Assembly: GCF_030815085.1 (NCBI RefSeq)
Contig: NZ_JAUSWG010000008.1
DNA from: Paraclostridium ghonii
Lineage (GTDB): Bacteria; Bacillota; Clostridia; Peptostreptococcales; Peptostreptococcaceae
Length of the DNA: 64,000 nucleotides
Strand: one strand, 5' to 3'
Each line of letters begins with the position of its first letter. The stretch's first letter is position 1. The position numbers and the translations under genes were made by a program. The notes under the pieces were generated by a model. It was not told the DNA's origin. It was given only the letters and a program-made list of their open reading frames with translations, and did no database searches. This document shows positions 8,127-17,056 of this stretch, in pieces.

Positions 8127-9800
8127 ATGGGGGAATTATTAAAATTATTAGTAGGGGTATCATCAATATTGTTAATAGGGTTAGGATTTTCCATATTTGA
8201 AAATAAAAAAAGATTAAAATATATAAAATTCAATATAATTAACAATTACGGCAAAGAAATTAATTTAGATGAAGTAATGATAAAAATTAAAAATGTATCA
8301 AGCTATTTTAGAAATAAAAATGATAAAAATACAATAGACGATATAACTTGGAATGATCTAAATATGGATGATATATTTAAAAAGATAAACAATACCCAAT
8401 CTACAGCTGGACAAGAAGTATTGTATGACATATTAAGAAATCCACTATATGATCAAAAAGTATTAACTAAACGTGATAAAATTATAGACTACTTTAAGAA
8501 TAATGAAAAAGAAAGACAGGAAATACAGTTTATTTTAGGTAAACTTGGTAAAACCGATGAACTATACATAACAAACTGCTTATTTAATAAAGACGATAAT
8601 AGTGATAGTAAATTATTAAAATATAGAATATTAGCATGGATTCCAATTTTTAGTTTATTATTACTATTTATAAACCCTATGTTTTTAATTTTAAGTATAG
8701 GTTTTGTATTATTAAATGTATTTATAAGCCAACGACATAAAGTTACAAATTATGATGCAAGTGGATTTAGTTATATGATAAGGTTAATAAATGCTGCAAA
8801 TAAAATAAAAGAAAAAAATATTTTTGAAATAAACGAGAATATAAATGATATAGAAGTAAATTTAAAGAATTTAAAAGGGATTAAGAGAAAAAGCATAGGG
8901 ATTCAGGAAAAAAGCGTAATGAGTGATATGGATGTATTTGCAGAGTATGCAAATTTAGTTTTCCTAAAGGAATTAAGAACTTATGAAAAAGTAAAAAATA
9001 CAATTATAAAAAATAAAAAAAATTTAAAAAGTATATATGAATATGTAGGAACTATAGATGCTTTAATAGCTATAGCTTCATTTAGAGAAAGCCTTAATTT
9101 TTACACGAAGCCAAATTTAAAAATCTCTAAAATGAAAGAAGAAAATAATATATTTTTTAAAGATATATATCATCCCCTTATAAAAAATCCAGTTTTAAAT
9201 AATGGAGATTTTTCAAAAGGAGTACTTCTTACTGGGTCTAATGCATCAGGGAAATCTACCTTTATAAAAACTATAGCAATAAATGCTATAATGGCACAAA
9301 CTATATATACTTGCTTTTCTAAAGAATACAAATCTTCATACTTTAACATATACACATCTATGGCATTAAAAGATGATATACATAGCAGTGAAAGTTATTA
9401 TATAGTAGAAATTAAATCTCTTAAAAGAATACTAGATGCAATATCTAATGATATTCCTTGCTTATGTTTTGTAGATGAAATTTTAAGGGGAACAAATACT
9501 GTTGAAAGAATAGCATCTTCTTGTGAAGTTTTAAAAAGCATAGCTAGCGAAAATACATTGTGCTTTGCAGCAACACATGACGTAGAGCTTACATATATGC
9601 TTGAAGATGTATTTGAAAACTATCACTTTGAAGAAACTATAACAGATAACGATATAAAGTTTGATTACAAGCTTCATAATGGAAGAGCTCAAACGAGAAA
9701 TGCTATAAAATTATTAGATTTTATGGGCTATGATAAAAATCTAGTAAAAAAAGCTGATATGAGAGCAAAACAATTTTTAGCTAGAGGAGTATGGGACTAA
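8127..9800 (+). CDS. Membrane-anchored MutS-related ATPase
   Basis: A 557-residue protein with one hydrophobic segment at residues 4-22, a MutS-core-like helical region (GQEVLYDILRNPLY near 95), a hairpin of two membrane spans around 172-206, then a full MutS-type ATPase: Walker A TGSNASGKST near 370, Walker B FVDEILRGTNT near 450, and the ATHD motif. It lacks the mismatch-recognition and connector domains of MutS and the Smr and clamp features of MutS2. It is therefore unlikely to do mismatch repair; role unknown, probably an ATP-driven dimeric clamp at the membrane. It is monocistronic, with its own promoter and terminator. Confidence 0.85.
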   Translation: MGELLKLLVGVSSILLIGLGFSIFENKKRLKYIKFNIINNYGKEINLDEVMIKIKNVSSYFRNKNDKNTIDDITWNDLNMDDIFKKINNTQSTAGQEVLYDILRNPLYDQKVLTKRDKIIDYFKNNEKERQEIQFILGKLGKTDELYITNCLFNKDDNSDSKLLKYRILAWIPIFSLLLLFINPMFLILSIGFVLLNVFISQRHKVTNYDASGFSYMIRLINAANKIKEKNIFEINENINDIEVNLKNLKGIKRKSIGIQEKSVMSDMDVFAEYANLVFLKELRTYEKVKNTIIKNKKNLKSIYEYVGTIDALIAIASFRESLNFYTKPNLKISKMKEENNIFFKDIYHPLIKNPVLNNGDFSKGVLLTGSNASGKSTFIKTIAINAIMAQTIYTCFSKEYKSSYFNIYTSMALKDDIHSSESYYIVEIKSLKRILDAISNDIPCLCFVDEILRGTNTVERIASSCEVLKSIASENTLCFAATHDVELTYMLEDVFENYHFEETITDNDIKFDYKLHNGRAQTRNAIKLLDFMGYDKNLVKKADMRAKQFLARGVWD

Positions 9801-9829
9801 AAAACACCTTATTTAATAAGGTGTTTTTT
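9799..9829 (+). terminator. Rho-independent terminator
   Basis: AAAAAACACCTTAT and ATAAGGTGTTTTTT arms with a 2-4 nt loop, overlapping the stop codon of the MutS-like gene. Confidence 0.88.
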
Positions 9830-9897
9830 AGTATTGATATAATGTATTAAATTTATATAAAAATTAAATTGTACATTATAATTAGGACATGATAATC

Positions 9898-9918
9898 ATA
9901 GTATTTATAAAATACTAT
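9898..9918 (+). promoter_or_regulatory. Perfect 9-3-9 palindrome in the protease leader
   Basis: Arms ATAGTATTT and AAATACTAT around ATA. It lies between the likely promoter (TTGTAC near 9878, GATAAT near 9891) and the AGGGGG ribosome site of the M6 protease gene, close to the expected transcription start. It may be a repressor site or a 5'-end RNA hairpin that protects the message or limits ribosome access. Confidence 0.45.
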
Positions 9919-9932
9919 TTAGGGGGAATTTT

Positions 9933-12278
9933 ATGCACTCAAAGAAAGTAATATCTTTAGTTATTACATTAGGATTATTAGCAGGATCGCTTACTTCAAC
10001 AAGCGCATTAAACAATGAAAATATATCTAAAAGTGAGAATATAAACTTATTAGATAAAAATCAATATAATAATAGCAAACCTGTAGATTTGTCTGTTGCT
10101 AATGAAGAAAAAATAATAGAAATGCTAAAAAAAGAAGGCAAAATAGATAAAAATGCTAACTTTGAAGAATCAAATAAGGCTTTTACAACATATATGAGTG
10201 AATTAGCAAAATATAATAAAGATCAACCTATAACTAAGCAAGAAAAAGAATTTAAATCAAAAGAAAAGAAAAATGTGAAAAAACAAAATCAAAATCAAAT
10301 TAAAGCTAGTAATGAAATTACAGAGATAAATGTATTAACGGTTTTAGTTGATTTTGATGACTATAAACATAATTCTATAAAGCCTGGAGAATCAAATATG
10401 TATTATGAAAATTATGAAAAAGAGCATTTTCAAGATATGTTATTTGGAGAAAATGGATATAATGGGCCTAATGGAGAAAATTTAGTATCAATGAAACAAT
10501 ATTATGAACAACAATCTGGTGGAACCTTAAAAATAAATGGAAAAGTAAGTAATTGGTATACTTTACCAGGAAGCGCGGCATCTTATGGAGCTAAAGAAGG
10601 ATCTAAGAATGATATAAATGCTAGAGATCTAATAAAAGATGGGTTGAAAGAATTAGGAAAAGATAAGAGCATAGATTTAAGTGAATTTGATAAAATAGAT
10701 AGATATGATGTAGATGGTGATGGTAATTATAATGAACCAGATGGAATTATAGATTATTTAATGTTTATACATGCAGGTATGGGTGAAGAAGCAGGGGGTG
10801 GAAGCCTTGGAAGCAATGCAATATGGTCTCACAGATGGAATTTAGGTGGAGTATATGAAATTGAAGGAACACAAAGTGAAAATAGCCCTACTGGAAAATT
10901 TTCAGCTTATGACTATACTATAAGCCCCGAAGATGGTGCGGGAGGAGTGTTCTGTCATGAATTTGGGCATGATTTAGGAATGCCAGATGAATATGATACT
11001 CAGTATTCAAGTAGTTATAGAGAACCTATATCAAATTGGTCGTTGATGTCATCTGGAAGTTGGGCAGGAAAATTACCTGGAACAGAACCTACAGGAATAA
11101 GTCCATACAGTAAACAACTTATGCAAACTAAGTACGGTGGTAATTGGCAAAAAACAACAGAGGTAGAATATAAAGATTTAAATGCAAAAGGTATTACTTT
11201 AGATTTAAAACAAGCAAGTGAAACAGGCCAAATAATAAAAGTTAATTTACCGGACTTAGAAACAGAAATAGTGAAGCCTTTTAGTGGAGAAAATGTATAT
11301 TGGAGCGGAAAAGGTAAAGATGGAGAAAATTTGAAAAGTTCTATGGTAACAGAGTTAAATTTAAATAATACTAATAGTCCAAAGCTGAATTTTAAAACTT
11401 TTTATGATATAGAAAAAGGATGGGACTTTGCAAGTGTTCAAATTAGAGAAAAAGGTAGCTCAGATTGGAACTATATAAAAGGCAATATAACTACAAGTGA
11501 ACACGACCCAGGAGCTGCGGTGGTTATACCAAATGGAATAACAGGAACGTCTGGTGAATGGGTAGATGCTATATTTGATTTAAGTGAATATAAAGGTAAA
11601 AACATAGAATTAAAATTAGAGTATCAAACAGATAAACATACTTTTGGAAATGGCTTTTATGTAGATGATATTAAGGTAGTTGATGGTAATAATGAATTAT
11701 TCTTTGACAATGGAGAAGGAACTTCTAAATTTAAGATGGATGGATTTAATATTGATAAAGGTAAAGTTTATTCTAAAAACTACTATTTAATAGAGTGGAG
11801 AAATCATGACGGTGTAGACAAAGGTTTAGCTGAAATAAACTCATTTGACCAAACATATGAATATGATCCGGGCATGCTTGTATGGTATGTAAATGATTAT
11901 TATAGTGAAAACTGGACTGGAATACATCCAGGGGGAGGATACTTAGGAGTAGTAGATGCAGACCAAACTAATATTCCTTGGCATTTTTATGATAAAGAAA
12001 CAGAATCAATAATAGCGAACAATAAATATCAAATGCATGATGCAGCATTTAGCTCTAAAAAAGGAAGTAAGTTTACTATAGATGCAGGAGAAACTTATGG
12101 AAGAATGGCTATAGATAAATTTTCATCTGCAAATCCTAAGTTTAGTGATAAAAAAGATTTTACTAATCAAGGTGCTCCAGAATTAGGAGTTAAACTTCCA
12201 AATTTAGGAATGGAAATTAAAATATTAAATCAAGCTAAGGATAATAGTGGAGCTAGAATTAATATAAGTAAAAAATAA
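9933..12278 (+). CDS. Secreted M6 metalloprotease, immune inhibitor A-like
   Basis: A 781-residue precursor with a classical signal peptide (KK near the N-terminus, hydrophobic core, cleavage probably near SALN at 23-27). A charged propeptide runs to about residue 125. The catalytic domain contains HEFGHDLGMPDEYD at about 341-354, the HExxHxxGxxDE zinc motif of the M6 family. It is followed by beta-rich domains in which the VDDIKV segment is typical of MAM/immune-inhibitor C-termini. Length agrees with Bacillus InhA (about 790). Members degrade host antimicrobial peptides and matrix proteins; that role here is inferred. AGGGGG lies before the ATG; monocistronic. Confidence 0.92.
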   Translation: MHSKKVISLVITLGLLAGSLTSTSALNNENISKSENINLLDKNQYNNSKPVDLSVANEEKIIEMLKKEGKIDKNANFEESNKAFTTYMSELAKYNKDQPITKQEKEFKSKEKKNVKKQNQNQIKASNEITEINVLTVLVDFDDYKHNSIKPGESNMYYENYEKEHFQDMLFGENGYNGPNGENLVSMKQYYEQQSGGTLKINGKVSNWYTLPGSAASYGAKEGSKNDINARDLIKDGLKELGKDKSIDLSEFDKIDRYDVDGDGNYNEPDGIIDYLMFIHAGMGEEAGGGSLGSNAIWSHRWNLGGVYEIEGTQSENSPTGKFSAYDYTISPEDGAGGVFCHEFGHDLGMPDEYDTQYSSSYREPISNWSLMSSGSWAGKLPGTEPTGISPYSKQLMQTKYGGNWQKTTEVEYKDLNAKGITLDLKQASETGQIIKVNLPDLETEIVKPFSGENVYWSGKGKDGENLKSSMVTELNLNNTNSPKLNFKTFYDIEKGWDFASVQIREKGSSDWNYIKGNITTSEHDPGAAVVIPNGITGTSGEWVDAIFDLSEYKGKNIELKLEYQTDKHTFGNGFYVDDIKVVDGNNELFFDNGEGTSKFKMDGFNIDKGKVYSKNYYLIEWRNHDGVDKGLAEINSFDQTYEYDPGMLVWYVNDYYSENWTGIHPGGGYLGVVDADQTNIPWHFYDKETESIIANNKYQMHDAAFSSKKGSKFTIDAGETYGRMAIDKFSSANPKFSDKKDFTNQGAPELGVKLPNLGMEIKILNQAKDNSGARINISKK

Positions 12279-12281
12279 GTA

Positions 12282-12332
12282 AAACAAATAACCTCTATGA
12301 AGTTAATAACTTTTTTGGGGTTATTTGTTTTT
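12282..12332 (+). terminator. Rho-independent terminator of the protease gene
   Basis: AAACAAATAACCTC pairs with GGGGTTATTTGTTT, followed by T-rich sequence. Confidence 0.8.
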
Positions 12333-12377
12333 GTATATATATTTTTGAGTAAAATTTTAAGGATTAAAAAACATAAT

Positions 12378-12407
12378 GTTGCGTGCGCAACTAAAATGCG
12401 ATATAAT
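12378..12407 (+). promoter_or_regulatory. Promoter and palindromic operator of the marR-EFR1 operon
   Basis: A perfect palindrome GTTGCG-TG-CGCAAC (12378-12391), GC-rich against its surroundings, overlaps a weak -35 (TTGCGT at 12379-12384). TATAAT follows 17 bp later (12402-12407). The position suggests autorepression by the MarR protein encoded downstream. Confidence 0.65.
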
Positions 12408-12433
12408 AATAAAAAAATATAGGAGAAATAGAA

Positions 12434-12874
12434 ATGAAAAAATATGAACCTATTGGAGATTTAATATATTTTATATCTAAAGAATTAAAAGCAAGAATGG
12501 ATGAAGCCTTGAAAGATAGGAATTTAGGGCAAGGACAATTATTAACATTAATGACGCTATTTAGGTTAAAAGAGTATGATGAAATAACTCAAGAAGAGTT
12601 ATCTAAAATGATGGGAATTAACAAAGCAAATATAAGTAGAAATTTAACCAAATTAAAGCAAGGTGGATTTATAAAAATAAATCAAAGTGAAGAAGATCAA
12701 AGGAAAAAAAATATTGAGTTAACAGAAAAAGCTTTTGAAGAATTCTTGTATTTAGAAAAGATTATGAAAAAAATTCACAATGAAATGATTTTAGGATTAG
12801 ATAAAGAATCTTTAGATTACACACTTTCTACATTATTAAAAATGAAAGAAAATTTAGTAAAAGACAACACTTAA
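12434..12874 (+). CDS. MarR-family transcriptional regulator
   Basis: A 146-residue protein of standard MarR size. A winged helix lies at about residues 35-100: ITQEELSKMMGINKANISRNLTKL is the recognition helix and the wing ends with the conserved acidic-basic SEEDQRKKNIELT segment. N- and C-terminal helices form the dimer. AGGAGAA precedes the ATG. It begins an operon with the ferredoxin-flavodoxin gene 17 nt downstream, and a palindrome over its -35 is a likely self-operator. The signal is not evident; no redox Cys is seen. Confidence 0.9.
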   Translation: MKKYEPIGDLIYFISKELKARMDEALKDRNLGQGQLLTLMTLFRLKEYDEITQEELSKMMGINKANISRNLTKLKQGGFIKINQSEEDQRKKNIELTEKAFEEFLYLEKIMKKIHNEMILGLDKESLDYTLSTLLKMKENLVKDNT

Positions 12875-12891
12875 AATATTAGGAGGAAACC

Positions 12892-13665
12892 ATGAAGATT
12901 AATATATTATACTTTTCAGGAACAGGAAATACACAGTATGTAGCAAATTATTTAGGTGAAAAATTAAAAGAAGAAAGTCACGTAGTTAAAATTAAAAGTA
13001 TCGATGAAAATCCCAAAGTGGATGAAGACATAGATTTATTAATAATTGGAGGACCAAATTATGCTTCAAATGTACCTGAAAAACTTTTAAAATGGGTTAA
13101 TAAAAATGTTCCTAAAAAAAATTCTAACGCCATAGTTTATTGCACATCTGCAGGTAAAGTAAATGCATATGGAGCAGAATCTTTAGCTAAAAAATTAACA
13201 AAAAAAGGATATAATATTGTTGGAAAAGATGCTTATGTAATGCCTAGAAATTTTTACTTTGGTAAATACTCTCAAAATACAAATGATGAGATAAGTCAAA
13301 TGTTAAATGAAACTAATGAAAAACTAGACATACTAATAAACAGAATTAAACATAATGAATATAAATTTGAAAATATTGAAAATAATAATGTATTTAAAAT
13401 AGATGTATTCGCAAAGTTATTTAATTTAATAGCCAAAACTATAGGAAAGAGTTTTTCAGTTGATGATACTTGTATAAAATGTGGGAAATGTATAAAAAAT
13501 TGTCCTAAAAAAAATATAAGGTATGATAAGAATAAAGAAATAAAATTTGGGAATAATTGCATGGCTTGTATGAGATGTATACACAATTGTCCTAAAAATT
13601 CAATAAACTACAACAATAAAAAGTATAATCAATATAATTTAAATAGATACATTAAAGCTAATTAA
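12892..13665 (+). CDS. EFR1-family ferrodoxin (flavodoxin-2[4Fe-4S] fusion)
   Basis: A 257-residue fusion. Residues 1-155 are a flavodoxin fold with the FMN phosphate loop YFSGTGNTQYV. The C-terminus has two ferredoxin motifs, CIKCGKCIKNCP at about 193-204 and CMACMRCIHNCP at about 225-236. Proteins of this build shuttle electrons among ferredoxin-dependent enzymes in anaerobes; the partner is unknown. AGGAGG lies just before the ATG. The link to a MarR regulator suggests induction by a redox-active or toxic compound. Confidence 0.88.
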   Translation: MKINILYFSGTGNTQYVANYLGEKLKEESHVVKIKSIDENPKVDEDIDLLIIGGPNYASNVPEKLLKWVNKNVPKKNSNAIVYCTSAGKVNAYGAESLAKKLTKKGYNIVGKDAYVMPRNFYFGKYSQNTNDEISQMLNETNEKLDILINRIKHNEYKFENIENNNVFKIDVFAKLFNLIAKTIGKSFSVDDTCIKCGKCIKNCPKKNIRYDKNKEIKFGNNCMACMRCIHNCPKNSINYNNKKYNQYNLNRYIKAN

Positions 13666-13707
13666 AACATACAGTCGTAAACATGAAAATGGGTTAAATA
13701 AAATTAT

Positions 13708-13748
13708 CAAAATGAGTAGGTTATAAGTATTTTAATCTACTCATTTTG
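13708..13748. terminator. Hairpin between convergent genes
   Basis: A 12-bp perfect inverted repeat (CAAAATGAGTAG with CTACTCATTTTG) and a 17-nt loop, between the EFR1 gene (+) and the DUF1622 gene (-). The T tracts on either side are interrupted. Confidence 0.6.
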
Positions 13749-13756
13749 TAAGTGTT

Positions 13757-14095
13757 TTAACTTTCTTTAATATTTTTATTATTATTTTGTTTTATTTCAC
13801 GTTCTATAACTAATATCATAAGAACTCTAAGGAGAAATACAGCACCTAAAATTAAAAGTTCATTTAATGTTTTTATTAATACAGTTTTTAAGATTTCAGC
13901 TGCTAATTTAAATTCCAATCCCGTAGCCATGGCATTAGCAAATTGATGATTCTCATTAACATCTACTTTTAATAAAATTTTTCTAATATAATAATAAAAA
14001 GCTGTAAATGCACCTATAGATATAATTATAACACCCATAAGTTCAAAAATGCTTACTAAAATAGGTATGTATTTATGTATAAGTTCTTCTAGCAT
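13757..14095 (-). CDS. DUF1622 family membrane protein
   Basis: A 112-residue protein with three predicted membrane spans. The FKLAAEILKTVL segment and the pattern of spans match DUF1622, a small inner-membrane family of unknown function. AGGAGG lies 4-5 nt before the ATG. It may be co-transcribed with the CPBP protease upstream, although a hairpin lies between them. Confidence 0.75.
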   Translation of the reverse strand: MLEELIHKYIPILVSIFELMGVIIISIGAFTAFYYYIRKILLKVDVNENHQFANAMATGLEFKLAAEILKTVLIKTLNELLILGAVFLLRVLMILVIEREIKQNNNKNIKES

Positions 14096-14117
14096 AAAAT
14101 CCTCCTAAGTTAAAGCT

Positions 14118-14138
14118 AATACTATTATAAATAGTATT
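14118..14138. promoter_or_regulatory. 9-3-9 palindrome between the CPBP and DUF1622 genes
   Basis: Arms AATACTATT and AATAGTATT around ATA. No T run follows it on the minus strand, so it may be an operator for the DUF1622 gene or a weak processing or termination hairpin. Confidence 0.4.
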
Positions 14139-14157
14139 GGCAAGCTGAGGATAATTA

Positions 14158-15075
14158 TTAAAAATATTTTTTGAAAATACCTTTTTTATCAAGCATAATT
14201 ATAGTTATTATACCTAAAATTAATATAAATGTAGCGGCAAGACCAGCTTCAGGACCGAAAACTCCACCTGATACAACACTATTCCCAGTTAAGTTAAAAT
14301 CAAATAAACTTCCAATAGAAACATTTAATCCACTAACTTCAAAGCCAAACAAATTTCCTTGGGCAAAGTTCCAGGCACTATGCATTCCACAAGCTCCCCA
14401 AAGGTCATTAGTTTTTATAACGTATAGACCAAACAAATAACCAACTAATATTATATTTAAGATTGCTATTAAATTTATATTTGGATTAGATAAATGAAGT
14501 AGACCAAAAAATACAGAAGAAACAAATAATCCAAAATGTAGATTATATCTAGTGCCTAAAACATTCATAAGCCACCCTCTAGTTAAAATTTCCTCTGTTC
14601 CTCCTTGAATTATCCATCCTATTAATATTACAGATATATTTAATAAAGCAAATCTACCTACAGGTTGAACTGGGGATTTTTCTAGATATACAAAGCCAAA
14701 TAAATATAAAACTAAAACTACTAAACTCATTAAAATTAGCCCAATTAAAAAACCTAATAAATATTTTTTAAACCAATTGTGTTTAGAAAAACCAATTGAG
14801 CTGAGACTTCTTTTTTCGATTTTGATAACTCTAAAAAATACTAATAGTGATGTACCAATAAAACTTAATAAGGCAGTTAACAAATTCAAAAAGTCTTGGT
14901 TAGATGAAAAAGCAGGAATTCTACCTATTATAGCAATTAATGGAATGGTAATTATAGGCGCTAAAATTGAACCTAGAATTAAAAAAATTAAAGCTAAAAC
15001 TATTGCTAAAATAAAGTTTGGTAATTTTTTAGAAGTTTTATCATTATCAAATGAAGCATCATTTTTTGTAAACAA
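14158..15075 (-). CDS. CPBP-family intramembrane metalloprotease (Abi/CaaX-like)
   Basis: A 305-residue polytopic protein with about eight spans. The CPBP glutamate pair is in GGTEEILTRGWLM (EExxxR), the first His motif is FGLLHLSNP, and the second is HSAWNFAQGN. These residues form the intramembrane metal or acid-base site of Rce1-like proteases. The start is a TTG at 15075 with GGAGGTG 7 nt upstream. In Firmicutes such proteins occur as bacteriocin self-immunity factors and in membrane-protein processing; nothing here fixes the substrate. Confidence 0.88.
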   Translation of the reverse strand: MFTKNDASFDNDKTSKKLPNFILAIVLALIFLILGSILAPIITIPLIAIIGRIPAFSSNQDFLNLLTALLSFIGTSLLVFFRVIKIEKRSLSSIGFSKHNWFKKYLLGFLIGLILMSLVVLVLYLFGFVYLEKSPVQPVGRFALLNISVILIGWIIQGGTEEILTRGWLMNVLGTRYNLHFGLFVSSVFFGLLHLSNPNINLIAILNIILVGYLFGLYVIKTNDLWGACGMHSAWNFAQGNLFGFEVSGLNVSIGSLFDFNLTGNSVVSGGVFGPEAGLAATFILILGIITIIMLDKKGIFKKYF

Positions 15076-15238
15076 AACTTATCACCTCCAAGTAAACTAT
15101 ATAATAATAATATCACAAACTTTAGGATAACGCTTTTTACAAATTGGATAAATTTAAATGTTATTTAAATAAAAGGGAATATTTAAAACCGGAATTGGAA
15201 ACAATATTAAAATAAAATAGCAAAAGGAGTGCATAATT

Positions 15239-15445
15239 ATGTTATTGAAAAAAATTGCATTAGTATTAGTTATTATAGGAGCTATAAACTGGGGTTGTGT
15301 TGGACTATTTGAACTAGACCTTGTAGGATATTTATTTGGTGGAACATATTCACTTATCAGTAGAAGTATATTTACATTAGTTGGGATATCTGGTTTATAC
15401 TCTTTATATACTTTATCAACATTAAAAGATGATGTTGAAAGATAA
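15239..15445 (+). CDS. DUF378 family small membrane protein
   Basis: A 68-residue protein with two membrane spans. The LVIIGAINWGCVGLF start and the YSLISRSIFTLVGISGLYSL second half are characteristic of DUF378 (Bacillus YuzA-like), function unknown. AAGGAG precedes the ATG. It is a single-gene unit between a divergent protease gene and a terminator. Confidence 0.85.
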   Translation: MLLKKIALVLVIIGAINWGCVGLFELDLVGYLFGGTYSLISRSIFTLVGISGLYSLYTLSTLKDDVER

Positions 15446-15493
15446 ATAGTATAACTTTAAAATAAAACTAACACTATTGAGGGTGAGTTTTAG

Positions 15494-15519
15494 AGCGTAG
15501 ACAAAGTCTACGCTTTTTT
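15494..15519 (+). terminator. Rho-independent terminator of the DUF378 gene
   Basis: AGCGTAGAC-AAA-GTCTACGCT followed by TTTTT. A weaker inverted repeat lies just upstream (about 15464-15492). Confidence 0.9.
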
Positions 15520-15556
15520 CATTTGTTAAAAAACTTAAAATATTTACTTAAGATTA

Positions 15557-15587
15557 TTGACTCTATACCTACTATAGACTTTATAAT
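15557..15587 (+). promoter_or_regulatory. MerR-type promoter/operator of the second MATE gene
   Basis: TTGACT (15557-15562), a 19-bp spacer, TATAAT (15582-15587). The spacer contains a dyad CTATA-N5-TATAG (15563-15577), centred 2 bp upstream of the spacer centre. Eleven of the fifteen dyad positions are identical to the dyad at 3215-3229. Confidence 0.75.
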
Positions 15588-15618
15588 GTGTTTTAGGAAA
15601 TATAATAGGAGGGAAATT

Positions 15619-16968
15619 ATGGTCAGCGAATTTTTAAGATATGCAGTACCATCATCATTGGCAATGTTTATATCGTCATTATATACCGTTGTAGATGGAA
15701 TTTTTGTAGGTCAAGGTGTTGGAGATTCTGCATTAGCAGCTGTAAATATAGTTCTTCCTTTTACTGTAGTACTATTTGGTATTGCGAGTATGCTAGCAGT
15801 TGGAGGAGGAGCATTAGTATCTAAAAATGTAGGTGCTGATGATGTAGATAGAGCTGTTGATATATTTAGACAAGTATTTAAGTTATTATTAATTATAAGT
15901 ATATTAACAAGTATAGTTTGTATTTTATTTACAGAACCCATTGTAAGAATGTTAGGGGCAACAGACAATTTAGAGCCTTTAGCAGTTGAGTATCTTAGAT
16001 TTTATGCAATTTTTTGCACACCGAATTTAGTGGGTATAGTATTAAATAGCTTTGTTAGAAACGATAATAGACCAAAGCTTGCAATGGTTTCGACTATTTC
16101 AGGAGCTATAACTAATGTAATACTAGATTATATATTTATATTCCCTCTTGGTATGGGAATTAAGGGAGCGGCAATAGCTACAGGGCTTGGACAAATAGTC
16201 ACAGTGGCAATACTTTTACCCCACTTCTTAAAGAAAAGAGGATATTTAAGTTTTGGAAATACGTCTTTAGATAAAGATACAATAAAAGAAGTTTTAAATG
16301 TTGGATTCCCATCATTCTTTGGACAAGCAAGTTTTTCGGTTATTGTATTTTTACACAATATAGCATTATCAAACTTTATGGGAGAAATTGGTATATCTAC
16401 ATATAGCATAATAAACTATATAACTACAAATATTTACATGGTTTTACTTGGATTAACATTTGGAGCTCAACCACTTATAAGTTATAATTTTGGGAGAAAA
16501 GATTCTAAAAAGATGCTAAAATTCTATGAAATAAATTGTAAATGCTCATTAATAGTTAGTATAAGTGCGGCGTTAATATGTTATGTATTTGGAAGAAGCA
16601 TAGTAGGTATATTTACAACTGACCCAAACATAGCAGAACTTGGATACCATGGTATAAAGATAGCCTGTCTAGCTTATATAATAGGAAGTATAAATTTAAA
16701 TACTTTAGTTTACTATCAAGCTATTGAAATACCTAAGTTTTCAAACTTAATATGCCTATTTAGATCAATTGTGTTTTTACCAGTATGTTTAATTGTATTA
16801 CCAAAATTATTTGGTTTAAATGGAATATGGTCAAGTGTATTAGTATCAGAGTGTATAACATTCATAGTTATGTATATAATGGCCAATATTAAGAAATATA
16901 CAGCTAAGGTTATAAATGAAGGAGAACAAATTCAGGACGTAATTTTGGAAGATGCATCTAATATATAA
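15619..16968 (+). CDS. MATE-family multidrug efflux transporter
   Basis: 449 residues from the ATG at 15619, preceded by AGGAGG with ideal spacing; an in-frame ATG at 15523 would place the whole promoter inside the coding region. Twelve predicted spans. SSLYTVVDGIFVGQGVGDSALAAVN and GLTFGAQPLISYNFGRKD are MATE landmarks. The protein is clearly related to the pump at 3288 but not a recent duplicate. Its promoter has MerR architecture, and the MerR gene directly downstream on the same strand is the probable regulator. Confidence 0.9.
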   Translation: MVSEFLRYAVPSSLAMFISSLYTVVDGIFVGQGVGDSALAAVNIVLPFTVVLFGIASMLAVGGGALVSKNVGADDVDRAVDIFRQVFKLLLIISILTSIVCILFTEPIVRMLGATDNLEPLAVEYLRFYAIFCTPNLVGIVLNSFVRNDNRPKLAMVSTISGAITNVILDYIFIFPLGMGIKGAAIATGLGQIVTVAILLPHFLKKRGYLSFGNTSLDKDTIKEVLNVGFPSFFGQASFSVIVFLHNIALSNFMGEIGISTYSIINYITTNIYMVLLGLTFGAQPLISYNFGRKDSKKMLKFYEINCKCSLIVSISAALICYVFGRSIVGIFTTDPNIAELGYHGIKIACLAYIIGSINLNTLVYYQAIEIPKFSNLICLFRSIVFLPVCLIVLPKLFGLNGIWSSVLVSECITFIVMYIMANIKKYTAKVINEGEQIQDVILEDASNI

Positions 16969-16980
16969 ATTTTTAAAATA

Positions 16981-17056
16981 AAAACTGAACTCTATAGTGA
17001 ACTGTACTTTGGCCAATTAGGTAGTGCACAGTTCTTTATATAGGGTTCAGTTTTTG
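16981..17056 (+). terminator. Large terminator hairpin after the second MATE gene
   Basis: A 16-bp outer stem (AAAACTGAACTCTATA with its complement ending at 17054, one GU pair), an inner 7-bp stem GAACTGT/ACAGTTC, then a T-rich tail. It separates the pump gene from the MerR gene. Confidence 0.8.

Noticed and set aside
8127..9800. Genuine DNA mismatch repair MutS or MutS2
   Set aside because: Mismatch-binding and connector domains and the Smr domain are missing, and three membrane spans are present.
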